From Acidobacteriaceae bacterium (GTDB lineage Bacteria > Acidobacteriota > Terriglobia > Terriglobales > Acidobacteriaceae): DNA of 5,781 bases. The notes beneath the pieces are model-generated. The model did not search any database and was not told the origin of the DNA. It was given only the letters and a program-made list of their open reading frames with translations. The stretch covers positions 1-5,781 of the forward strand of contig JAOAPJ010000438.1 of the NCBI GenBank assembly GCA_025462805.1, written 5' to 3'. Position 1 is the first letter of the stretch, and each line of letters begins with the position of its first letter. A program made the position numbers and the translations under genes. Shown here piece after piece: positions 1-5,698 of this stretch.

Positions 1-443
1 CGTAGCGCATTTACATCCAGCATCTGCGCAGCCACGTGCAGGTTGCCGTTCTGCATGGTGTAGGAGCCTACGATGACGTCATCGGCGTCGAGCGTCTGCG
101 CCAGCCGGATCGCGGTCGCGCGCGAGGGCTGAAAGCTGAGCGGCAGACCGAGGTGCTCCAGCGCGTACTGCCGATCGTCCCGCGCGATGATGTCGAAGCC
201 GGATGCGCCCAGCCGCTGGTTGAAGGTCTCCGACACCGCCTCGCTCACCCAGTCCAGGCTGGGTTGGCCGGTGCGGTTGTCGAAGGGCAGCACCAGCAGC
301 AGTCGGTGGTGCACCTTTGCGGGCAGGGTGGCACTCTCCGCGGCCGACTGTGCAAACCCGGACGGTGGGGCCGCAACCGGCAGGCAGGCAGGCAGAAAGC
401 CGGCTAACAGGAGCAGACAGCGCAGTGAAGACGAGGGGCGCAC
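1..443 (-). CDS. Exported protein with FlgO/CsgG/TolB-like N-terminal domain, 3' end outside window
   Basis: The frame is open from a GTG at 441-443 to the left edge, giving 147 residues plus two bases. Residues 1-32 look like a signal peptide: a basic start (R2, R8), a hydrophobic core (LLLLAGF) and a possible cleavage after the GFAQ stretch. A Cys at 20 (FLPAC) resembles a lipobox, but proline at -2 is unusual. Residues 46-147 have the pattern of bacterial proteins that open with a FlgO/CsgG-like fold: LLLVLPFDNRTG, then LDWVSEAVSETF, IIARDDRQYALEHLGLP, SRATAIRLAQTLDADDVIVG and LHVAAQMLDV. In Acidobacteriota such domains often precede TPR repeats, but that part is not visible here. The function is unknown; envelope assembly or complex scaffolding is an inference. 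It follows the glycosyltransferase gene by 70 bp on the same strand. No clear Shine-Dalgarno precedes the GTG, and I found no better upstream start in frame. Confidence 0.8.
   Translation of the reverse strand, partial: MRPSSSLRCLLLLAGFLPACLPVAAPPSGFAQSAAESATLPAKVHHRLLLVLPFDNRTGQPSLDWVSEAVSETFNQRLGASGFDIIARDDRQYALEHLGLPLSFQPSRATAIRLAQTLDADDVIVGSYTMQNGNLHVAAQMLDVNAL
379..394. repeat. Four tandem GGCA units inside a signal peptide coding region
   Basis: Four perfect copies of the tetranucleotide GGCA lie at 379-394 and run one base further. On the minus strand they encode the Leu/Pro/Ala/Cys part of the hydrophobic core of the exported protein. Gain or loss of a unit would shift the frame near residue 20. 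Four copies is short for an active phase-variable tract. Confidence 0.6.
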
Positions 444-452
444 GTTGCGGTG

Positions 453-458
453 ATTATA
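453..458 (-). promoter_or_regulatory. Isolated TATAAT hexamer upstream of the GTG start
   Basis: A perfect -10 consensus on the minus strand ends 9 bases before the GTG start at 443. No recognisable -35 box lies 16-18 bases upstream and there is no TGn extension. A promoter here would give an almost leaderless transcript. It may equally be chance in the 70-bp gap. Confidence 0.2.
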
Positions 459-513
459 GTGCTGCGCCGCCCACGCCTCTTCGTAACCAGAGTGCCATTG
501 CCAAGCGCCCCGG

Positions 514-2271
514 CTAACGCAGCAGGGGGCGCCGCGGCCGGTCCAAACCTGGGTCCGGCGGCCGGCTTAGGTGCGCCTCCTGAGGCCGATCGAAGTGGAT
601 AACCGCGGCCCACTGTCCCTTGCGCTCTCCGCGCCACACCACCTTGCCGCCCAGCATGCTGGCAATCGCCTCCGGCGACAGGTCGTTGTGGAAGCCGAAG
701 TACTGCCGGTCGAATGCCTCGTTATGAACGCCCAGGCTGAACAGTCCGTGCGGGGGATCGTACTTGGTGGAAAAGACAATCCCCACGCTGTAGCCGCCGG
801 TTGCGGAGGCACGCTGCACCTCAGGCAACGAAAAGTTATCGATCGCCACTACCGGGATCGCCCACTTCATGTAGCCCAACTCCGGCTTCGTCAATTCATC
901 GGAGACCGGCCACGCCGTCAGCACCGTCTCATGGGGATACCGCGTCACCGCCTGATGGATCGCCTGCCGGTCCAACTGGATGGCGTCCGCGTAGCTCAGA
1001 TTGTCCTCCGGAGCGAAGCGATAGGGTGGATTGAAGAACAGCCCCAGCACAAACGCAAAGGCCGAGAGCGCCACCAGGCCGCCCCACGCGGGAACGCGCC
1101 GCCAGAATGTGGCGCAGCACAGCAGCACCAATGGATAGAGCGGCAGCAGATATCGTGTCAGCAGCGCTCCGCCGAGTACGGAGAAGAGCAGCGTGTTGGC
1201 TACCACGACCCAAAGCAGTGGAGCCACCAAGGCGCGCGGCAGCGAAGGGCGCGTGCTGCCGTCCGGCAGTTGTCGCGGTAACAGCAGCAGCGCCGCCAGA
1301 CCGCAAAACACCGGCACAAACAGGTTCACGTGTGCTGTCAGGTGCAGGAGACGATGGAACAACGCCAGAAGGATGCGCAGGGGCGATAGCGTCGCCTCCG
1401 CGTTGTAGCGAAGAAACTCCGGGTTGCCCAAGGCAAAGCCGGTTCGCCGCCAGTGGTAGACGTACCACCCGCAGAGCGGCAGCACAGACGCGAGCAGCAC
1501 CGCAGCATTGCGCAGGGCGGACAGGCGCTCTCCGCGGACGCGCAGAGCGCGCGATAGCTCGTACGCGGCCAGCGCCATAGGCGTGCAGACGGCGGTCTCC
1601 TTGGACAGCGCGGCCAGTGCAAAGAACACAGCGGAGGTTACGATACCCGCACCGCGCTCGAACTGCGCCGGGGGATCGCTACTGTCTTGAACAAGATCGC
1701 CAGGGCGGTGTTCGAGATAGGCGCCGCTGCGGGTTTCTGTAAAACAGACCAGGCCCCACAGCGTGAACGCCGCCGCCATCAGGTCAGCATGAGCCAGCGT
1801 GCTTTGCGCAAACCAGACCGGGTAGAGGGCGGTGAGCAAGGTGGTCGCCGCCGCGACCGCCGTTTGGCCGGTGATGCGCTGCGCCAGCCGATAGACGGCG
1901 AGGAGCGCAGATGAAGCCACGATCAGCTCCGCCACTCGGGTCGTCACCGGCGCAAAGCCAGAGAGCTTCCACCACAGTGCGAGATAGATCGCGGGAAGGG
2001 GCGGATGCGCGTTAGACAGTGTGCTGTAGGGAATCAGCGCGCCCGTGCGGAACAGGTCGTACGCCGCAGGGATGTAGTATCCGGCCTCGTCCCAGTAGTA
2101 GGGAAGGCGCAGCAGCGGCAGGTGCGAAAGGTACAGGGAGACAAAGATCAGCGGAAAGACCAGCCACAGCGGAAAGTGCTGGTCCTTCCGTGGATCGGGC
2201 CGTGGATCGGGCCGTTCATCGGGTTCTGCTCGTTGTCTTCGGAGGAAGGGAACGATGGCTGCCTCCGCCAG
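514..2271 (-). CDS. GT-C family membrane glycosyltransferase (PMT/ArnT-like)
   Basis: If it begins at CTG 2271, the protein has 585 residues. A charged, proline-rich cytoplasmic tail (1-31) is followed by the first membrane helix (about 34-50). A first outer loop then carries YYWDEAGYY (58-66); its Asp-Glu pair matches the catalytic or metal-binding acidic motif of GT-C enzymes such as PMT and ArnT. HPPLPAIY (89-96), AHADLM (160-165), LSKET (222-226) and RYLLPLYP (373-380) also fit that group. About nine to eleven hydrophobic helices extend to about 412, followed by a soluble extracytoplasmic C-terminal part (413-585). Such enzymes move a sugar from a polyprenyl-phosphate donor onto a lipid or protein outside the membrane; donor and acceptor cannot be read here. 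The start is unresolved: there is no in-frame ATG, GTG or TTG between the upstream stop (2368-2370) and GTG 1947, and starting at 1947 would delete helix 1 and the Asp-Glu motif. It lies 32 bp after the DUF3467 gene. Confidence 0.85.
   Translation of the reverse strand: MAEAAIVPFLRRQRAEPDERPDPRPDPRKDQHFPLWLVFPLIFVSLYLSHLPLLRLPYYWDEAGYYIPAAYDLFRTGALIPYSTLSNAHPPLPAIYLALWWKLSGFAPVTTRVAELIVASSALLAVYRLAQRITGQTAVAAATTLLTALYPVWFAQSTLAHADLMAAAFTLWGLVCFTETRSGAYLEHRPGDLVQDSSDPPAQFERGAGIVTSAVFFALAALSKETAVCTPMALAAYELSRALRVRGERLSALRNAAVLLASVLPLCGWYVYHWRRTGFALGNPEFLRYNAEATLSPLRILLALFHRLLHLTAHVNLFVPVFCGLAALLLLPRQLPDGSTRPSLPRALVAPLLWVVVANTLLFSVLGGALLTRYLLPLYPLVLLCCATFWRRVPAWGGLVALSAFAFVLGLFFNPPYRFAPEDNLSYADAIQLDRQAIHQAVTRYPHETVLTAWPVSDELTKPELGYMKWAIPVVAIDNFSLPEVQRASATGGYSVGIVFSTKYDPPHGLFSLGVHNEAFDRQYFGFHNDLSPEAIASMLGGKVVWRGERKGQWAAVIHFDRPQEAHLSRPPDPGLDRPRRPLLR
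2188..2223. repeat. Three 12-bp tandem units encoding PDER-PDPR-PDPR
   Basis: Plus-strand units CCGTGGATCGGG (2188-2199 and 2200-2211) are identical; the third, CCGTTCATCGGG (2212-2223), differs at two bases. Read on the minus strand they give Pro-Asp-Glu-Arg followed by two Pro-Asp-Pro-Arg blocks in the cytoplasmic tail before the first membrane helix. A 12-bp unit keeps the frame whatever its copy number. Confidence 0.85.
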
Positions 2272-2303
2272 GGCTGAGGCCTTGCGTTGCCTGGCGTCGC
2301 GAA

Positions 2304-2615
2304 CTAGTTCAGCGGACGCTGACCGGAGGTCGGCAGCGGCTCGAGTGAGATGGAGCCAAACGCCTGCTCATATTGCGCCAGGTTCTGCCCCAGCACATTG
2401 AACAATGCCTTTGCCTGCTGCGGGCTGAGGTAGATGCCCTGGAAGCCCTTGATGGTGACCTGCTCCGGAGAGTCCTGGTGCGCTGTGCCAAAGGAGAGAA
2501 AGAAGTCCCATACGCTGGCGCGCACCTGCACGCTATTCGCATATCCCTCGCGGTATTCGGGGGCTTCCGTGATACTGATCCGGGGCTGGTTGTTCGACTG
2601 GTGAATATCTGCCAT
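2304..2615 (-). CDS. DUF3467 family protein
   Basis: This complete 103-residue soluble protein starts at ATG 2615 and has no signal peptide or membrane segment. It matches the DUF3467 pattern: a YANSVQVRASVWDFFLSFG core (about residues 24-42), then a strand pair (EQVTIKGFQGIYLSPQQAK, about 52-70) and a C-terminal helix (ALFNVLGQNLAQYEQAFG). The length is normal for the family. Its molecular function is not established; the fold suggests a small beta-rich binding or scaffold protein, which is inference. A GAGGAAG sequence lies about 18 bases before the ATG, farther than a normal Shine-Dalgarno. The gene begins 55 bp after the 3' end of tRNA-Leu on the same strand with no visible terminator between them, and it ends 32 bp before the glycosyltransferase frame, so it is probably transcribed with that gene. 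Confidence 0.85.
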   Translation of the reverse strand: MADIHQSNNQPRISITEAPEYREGYANSVQVRASVWDFFLSFGTAHQDSPEQVTIKGFQGIYLSPQQAKALFNVLGQNLAQYEQAFGSISLEPLPTSGQRPLN

Positions 2616-2670
2616 GCCTGTGCTCGAAGACTTCCTCTTTGAATGCTGATTGCTGTGATTTAGAAAAGGT

Positions 2671-2755
2671 TGGTGCGAAAGGGGGGACTTGAACCCCCAC
2701 GGGTTTCCCCGCCAGATCCTAAGTCTGGTGCGTCTGCCAATTCCGCCACTTTCGC
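2671..2755 (-). tRNA. tRNA-Leu (anticodon UAG)
   Basis: Read from 2755 down to 2671, the acceptor arm GCGAAAG pairs perfectly with CUUUCGC, and discriminator A is followed by an encoded CCA (2671-2673). The anticodon stem CCAGA/UCUGG encloses the loop CUUAGGA, giving anticodon UAG, which reads CUN leucine codons. The long variable arm (GGGG-AAA-CCC type) and the T-arm GGGGG-UUCAAGU-CCCCC are typical of class II leucine tRNAs. All stems are intact, so it should be functional. A recombinase relic ends 7 bp before its 5' end and DUF3467 follows its 3' end. I see no convincing promoter in the short upstream gap. Confidence 0.97.
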
Positions 2756-2762
2756 GTGTCGA

Positions 2763-3022
2763 TCATCTCGTGTGTTTTGCGCCACTTACTGACTTCAGGT
2801 TCCGCTCGCGCTTGCCGCTCGCCACTCTGGTCTCCCGTTGCTCGGGAGTGATTGTCTCCATGGCAGCAGTCAGATGATCAGGAGCGAGATGGCTGTACCG
2901 CATGGTCATAGCGATCGACTTGTGCCCCGGTAGGTCCGAACCGCCTTCAGGTTAACACCTGTCTGCGCCCGTCCGGACGCGAACAAATGCCTGGGCTCGG
3001 CTCTAGGACGTGCGATGGCGTA
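2763..3022 (-). pseudogene. Tyrosine recombinase (phage-type integrase), decayed C-terminal fragment
   Basis: Two minus-strand frames together rebuild the end of an integrase. The upstream frame (about 2928-3022) gives PRHLFASG and then TGVNLKAVRTY, equivalent to the LRHTFASR...AGVNLKAVQTLL region. At about 2925-2930 the frame shifts by one base and continues as GHKSIAMTMRYSHLAPDHL, ending at a TGA at 2763-2765. Retained catalytic positions are the second Arg (2990-2992), the His of GHKS (2922-2924) and the nucleophile Tyr of MRYSHL (2895-2897). The first His of the HxxR box appears to be replaced. The arm-binding domain, the core and the first catalytic Arg are absent, and TGA 3023-3025 closes the upstream frame. 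It cannot encode an active enzyme. It is best read as the remnant of a prophage or integrative element next to tRNA-Leu. The tail after Tyr (AAMETITPEQRE) is also typical of the family. Confidence 0.85.
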
Positions 3023-3094
3023 TCAGGCAGCCGCCGCCAATGGCGGCACGATTGCGGCCGGAACCGTTCCTCCCCTTGGTGATCGAACTTCCGA

Positions 3095-3112
3095 CCGGGG
3101 GATCCGCCCCGG
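3095..3112. repeat. GC-rich inverted repeat, 6-bp arms
   Basis: CCGGGG (3095-3100) and CCCCGG (3107-3112) form a perfect stem with a six-base loop, GATCCG. It lies 63 bp past the isomerase stop on the minus strand. No T-run follows on either strand, so it is not a standard intrinsic terminator, though it could protect or slow the 3' end of the isomerase transcript. Confidence 0.5.
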
Positions 3113-3127
3113 GGCAGGAGCACGCTC

Positions 3128-3144
3128 AAGCTCCTCAGGAGCTT
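3128..3144. repeat. 17-bp near-perfect palindrome AAGCTCCT-C-AGGAGCTT
   Basis: Two perfect 8-base arms flank a single central base. A one-base loop is poor for an RNA hairpin, so as DNA it looks more like a binding site for a dimeric protein or a recombination site. It lies between the isomerase stop (3175) and the recombinase relic. No T-run follows. Confidence 0.55.
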
Positions 3145-3174
3145 CTGGCGCTGGGTGCATCGATCAGCACAGGA

Positions 3175-4140
3175 TCACGCCCACCATGCTTTGACGGGAG
3201 GCTCGCGAAGAAGCACTCGCGATAACAGGGCCACCGCCGATCCCAAGCCGTCATGGATCGAGGCCAGGGCATCTTCGTGTTCGATCGAAAGCACATAGTC
3301 GTAGCTCACTAGCCGCAGCGCCGAGACAATGGCCTTCCACTCGAGTTCCGCGTGACCCCATCCTACGGAGCGGAACAACCAGGAGCGAGATGCCAAATCC
3401 GAAAAACTCTTTGGATCAAGCACACCGTTGCGCGCGACGTTTGCGGGAATCAGTGCGACATCTTTGGCATGAACATGAAAGATGGCCTCGCCCAGCGCCG
3501 CGATCACGGTCGGTATGTCCATGCCCTGCCACCACAGGTGGCTTGGGTCGAGGTTGATGCCGATGGATGGCCCAGCCTCAGCCCGCAGCCGCAGGAGCGT
3601 CTCCACGTTGTAGACCGCGAATCCCGGATGTGCTTCCAAGGCGACCTTTACCCCGTGTGCCGAGGCGAAGGCCGCTGCCTCGGTCCAATAGGGAATCAGG
3701 CGTTCCTCCCATTGCCATCGCAGAGACTTTGCATACTCGGGAGGCCAAGCAGCTGTGATCCAATTGGGCGTACGATCCGCCGGCGAGCCTCCCGGACAGC
3801 CAGAGAACGTCACTACTACGGGAACCTCCATCTGCCCGGCCAACTCAACAGTTTGCCGAAACAGGCGCGCATCGCGGTCTGCAATCACCTGGTCTGGATG
3901 CACCACATTCCCATGACAGGAAAGCGCACTGATGCCTAACCCTGCCCCTGCGAGCTGGCGGCGATATGCAGAGATCCGCCCTGCATCTCCCAACAGAGAG
4001 GACAGATCCAGGTGCTGGCCACCTGGCCAGCCACCTGTGCCGATCTCGAGCATTGTGATCTGAGGCCAGACTCGGAGCGCCTCAAGCATCGCGTCCAAAG
4101 ATCGATCGTTGAATACCGGGGTAAATAAGCCGAGCTTCAT
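3175..4140 (-). CDS. Sugar phosphate isomerase/epimerase, AP-endonuclease-2-like TIM barrel
   Basis: This complete 321-residue cytoplasmic protein starts at ATG 4140, supported by GGAGGT eight bases upstream. The N-terminal strand MKLGLFTPVF and LEIGTGGWPG (31-40) match barrel strands 1 and 2. Likely metal ligands and active-site residues are E169 (ALEAHPGF), D198 and H201 (INLDPSHLWW), H222/H224 with D227 (FHVHAKD) and E287 (SIEHED), the usual Glu-Asp-His-Glu set for divalent metal; SCHGN (74-78) also fits. Members isomerise or epimerise sugars or inositols, or act on oxidised sugars; the exact substrate cannot be told. Related proteins often sit beside Gfo/Idh/MocA oxidoreductases, but none is in view. 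It is 263 bp downstream of the TPR gene, too far for tight coupling, with a hairpin-rich leader between, so it may have its own control. The C-terminus looks complete. Confidence 0.92.
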   Translation of the reverse strand: MKLGLFTPVFNDRSLDAMLEALRVWPQITMLEIGTGGWPGGQHLDLSSLLGDAGRISAYRRQLAGAGLGISALSCHGNVVHPDQVIADRDARLFRQTVELAGQMEVPVVVTFSGCPGGSPADRTPNWITAAWPPEYAKSLRWQWEERLIPYWTEAAAFASAHGVKVALEAHPGFAVYNVETLLRLRAEAGPSIGINLDPSHLWWQGMDIPTVIAALGEAIFHVHAKDVALIPANVARNGVLDPKSFSDLASRSWLFRSVGWGHAELEWKAIVSALRLVSYDYVLSIEHEDALASIHDGLGSAVALLSRVLLREPPVKAWWA

Positions 4141-4148
4141 GCGGAGGG

Positions 4149-4154
4149 ACCTCC
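4149..4154 (-). promoter_or_regulatory. Strong Shine-Dalgarno for the isomerase gene
   Basis: GGAGGT on the minus strand lies eight bases before ATG 4140, which fixes the start. It sits within GGAGG-TC-CCTCC, a small dyad whose two-base centre is too tight to fold alone, but other upstream CTCC sequences could pair with it. Confidence 0.8.
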
Positions 4155-4157
4155 AGT

Positions 4158-4187
4158 AAGATCTCCTCCGACGGAGAAGGAGATCTT
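4158..4187. repeat. Inverted repeat with 10-bp perfect arms in the isomerase leader
   Basis: AAGATCTCCT (4158-4167) and AGGAGATCTT (4178-4187) are exact reverse complements around a ten-base loop that contains a smaller nested dyad, CTCCGACGGAG. In the minus-strand transcript the hairpin ends three bases before the Shine-Dalgarno. No U-run follows, so it fits a translation-control or RNA-stability element better than a terminator. No known riboswitch is recognised. Confidence 0.7.
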
Positions 4188-4218
4188 CGCTCCCGACGGA
4201 GCGCTCTCGCGCAGCGCT
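4188..4218. repeat. Two overlapping inverted repeats that could form alternative hairpins
   Basis: CGCTCC-CGAC-GGAGCG (4188-4203) forms a 6-bp stem with a four-base loop. AGCGCT (4200-4205) and AGCGCT (4213-4218) form another with a seven-base loop. The two share 4200-4203, so they exclude each other. The first shares the CCGACGGAG core with the neighbouring large hairpin. Confidence 0.5.
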
Positions 4219-4274
4219 TCCAATTGGGATAGTCTACGAGACTCGATTCCGACGCAGCCGCGAAACCACTGGCT

Positions 4275-4295
4275 GGGCGCCATTCGCCAGCGCCC
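4275..4295. repeat. Inverted repeat GGGCGC / GCGCCC
   Basis: Six-base perfect arms (4275-4280 and 4290-4295) surround a nine-base loop in the non-coding stretch between the TPR and isomerase genes. No T-run follows on either strand. Confidence 0.35.
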
Positions 4296-4367
4296 GCGGC
4301 ATACGAGCGCTGTGAGTGCGTGACACGTCGTCTGTTGGCTCGGTGGAAAGTAGACATTTCGCGCTGT

Positions 4368-4379
4368 GGGATCGATCCC
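4368..4379. repeat. 12-bp perfect palindrome GGGATCGATCCC
   Basis: This self-complementary 12-mer lies 24 bp past the TPR stop codon. It has no loop, so it is more likely a DNA-level site than an RNA hairpin. It could be chance. Confidence 0.35.
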
Positions 4380-4403
4380 TCGTCGCGACCACGTGCTTCC
4401 GTT

Positions 4404-5591
4404 CTAATGTGCGCTCTGTGGTCTCTGCTTTGCACGAAGCTGTGCGCATTTCGCACGCTCTCTTGCACCCTCGCCGGGACTACCCGATTTGTTCAGAGCA
4501 GTGCCCAGGATGAAGTGCGCCTCAGCATCATCGGGTGAGAGTGCAATCGCCTTTCGCAGCGGTTCAATCGCCGAGGACGGCTGATCGAGCCGTATCCAGC
4601 ACTCTCCCAACTCGAGCAGCGCATCTCGATACGAGGGATTGGCTGCGAGCGCGGCCTTGAGGTAAGCGACCGCCTCCGCGGATTTGTCGCGCCGTCGCAG
4701 AATCCGACCCAATGTGCAGTTGGCGATCGGATCTTGAGGATAGCGGCTCAGCTCTTCGCGGAATTCCCGCTCCGCCGCATCGAGATTGTCATTCCGCCAG
4801 TAGATAACCCCCAGTCCGGTGTGAATGCCTGGATAGGTTGGATCTGCAGCGCGCGCCGCTTCAAACTCGTGAATTGCATCCTGCTCACGGTAAAGCTTGT
4901 CGTAAGCCATCGCCATCAGGGTGTGGGCCGCTGCAGACTCCGGGTCGAGCGCCATAATCTGCCGGAACACATCTCTTATGCCCGTGTAGTTCTTAGTTCG
5001 CAGATATGCCTTGCCAAGCATGTCGAGCGTTTGTAGATCATTTGGCTGCGCGCGATGAGCCGCCTCCAGGTAGTGCGCTGCTGTGTCATAGCGATCGAGC
5101 GCGAAAGCATCGAGTCCTGCAAGTTCCAGTATTTGGAAGGAAGGCATGCTTCTTGCCGAGCCTTCGAGCAGCGGCAGAGCCGGCCGGTATTGGCCAGCGC
5201 GAAAGTAAGCGACACCGAGATTGCGTCGTGTCACCGAATCGCCGGGCTTCAGGCGAAGCGCCCGTTCATATAACGAGATTGCCTCCGCCTCGCGATGCTG
5301 GCGCGCAACGGCAATTGCCAGGTTGTTCAAGACCGGCACGGACTCTGGATCAAGCGCGAGCGCCTGGCGAAATGCCTGCTCCGCGGCAATATTGTCTCCT
5401 TGCTGCAAACTCTTTGACCCGGCCCCGACGAGTTCTGTGAACTGTTGCTGGATGGCCGCCTTTTCTCCCTCGGTACTCTGAGCCCAGAGCGAACTGAAAA
5501 CCGGGGACCACACAAGGAAAACAGCAAGAAGCGAACGAAGAACCACCAGACAACAATTGCCGCATGTATATCCGCGCGCGTCGTCGCTCAT
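4404..5591 (-). CDS. Secreted tetratricopeptide-repeat protein
   Basis: This complete 395-residue protein starts at ATG 5591. Residues 1-37 form a signal peptide: R20 precedes a hydrophobic core (LLAVFLVWSPVF), with likely cleavage near SLWAQ, so the protein is exported to the periplasm or stays at the membrane. From about residue 51 to 365 it is nearly all TPR repeats, about nine or ten 34-residue units, for example GDNIAAEQAFRQALALDPES, HREAEAISLYERALRLKPG and KSAEAVAYLKAALAANPS. No catalytic domain is present. TPR superhelices bind protein partners, so a scaffold role is the most that can be claimed. No clear Shine-Dalgarno precedes the ATG. A weak TTGCTT-16-TAAACT pair (5601-5628) would start transcription almost at the ATG. 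The protein ends in a basic tail (ARERAKCAQLRAKQR). Confidence 0.9.
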   Translation of the reverse strand: MSDDARGYTCGNCCLVVLRSLLAVFLVWSPVFSSLWAQSTEGEKAAIQQQFTELVGAGSKSLQQGDNIAAEQAFRQALALDPESVPVLNNLAIAVARQHREAEAISLYERALRLKPGDSVTRRNLGVAYFRAGQYRPALPLLEGSARSMPSFQILELAGLDAFALDRYDTAAHYLEAAHRAQPNDLQTLDMLGKAYLRTKNYTGIRDVFRQIMALDPESAAAHTLMAMAYDKLYREQDAIHEFEAARAADPTYPGIHTGLGVIYWRNDNLDAAEREFREELSRYPQDPIANCTLGRILRRRDKSAEAVAYLKAALAANPSYRDALLELGECWIRLDQPSSAIEPLRKAIALSPDDAEAHFILGTALNKSGSPGEGARERAKCAQLRAKQRPQSAH

Positions 5592-5669
5592 TGATTTGCG
5601 AGTTTACCGAATACGTCAGATCAAGCAAAAGAACTGACTGATCGTTCACAGCGTAGGCAAATGTTTTTC

Positions 5670-5698
5670 TTGACATTTATTGAGAACCTAACTAGTTT
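5670..5698 (+). promoter_or_regulatory. Possible rightward promoter, TTGACA-17-TAGTTT
   Basis: A perfect -35 hexamer (5670-5675) is followed after 17 bases by a poor -10 (three of six matches), within the AT-richest part of the window. It would transcribe away from the TPR gene toward a short plus-strand frame beginning at ATG 5710. Weak by itself. Confidence 0.2.

Noticed and set aside
571..1281. A 236-codon plus-strand frame opposite the glycosyltransferase
   Set aside because: Its Gln/Arg/His-rich composition is that of an antisense shadow, while the minus strand has clear membrane helices and family motifs.
2947..3129. A 60-codon minus-strand frame over the integrase relic
   Set aside because: It is in a different frame from both recognisable recombinase segments and resembles nothing known.
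3352..3939. A 195-codon plus-strand frame opposite the isomerase
   Set aside because: The opposite strand encodes a complete TIM-barrel protein with its metal ligands; the plus frame has no recognisable pattern.
4158..4203. Hairpins as an intrinsic terminator for the TPR gene
   Set aside because: No T-run follows any of the stems on the minus strand, and the strongest stem is directly next to the ribosome binding site of the next gene.
4082..4468. A 128-codon minus-strand frame across the gap between the TPR and isomerase genes
   Set aside because: It overlaps the end of the TPR gene and the start of the isomerase gene, is very rich in Arg and Ser with no family pattern, and would bury the isomerase Shine-Dalgarno. 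It appears to be chance openness in GC-rich DNA.
5350..5676. A 108-codon minus-strand frame starting at ATG 5676 and overlapping the TPR start
   Set aside because: It runs out of frame into the TPR gene, which has a clear signal peptide and repeats. Nothing in the extension looks like a conserved protein.
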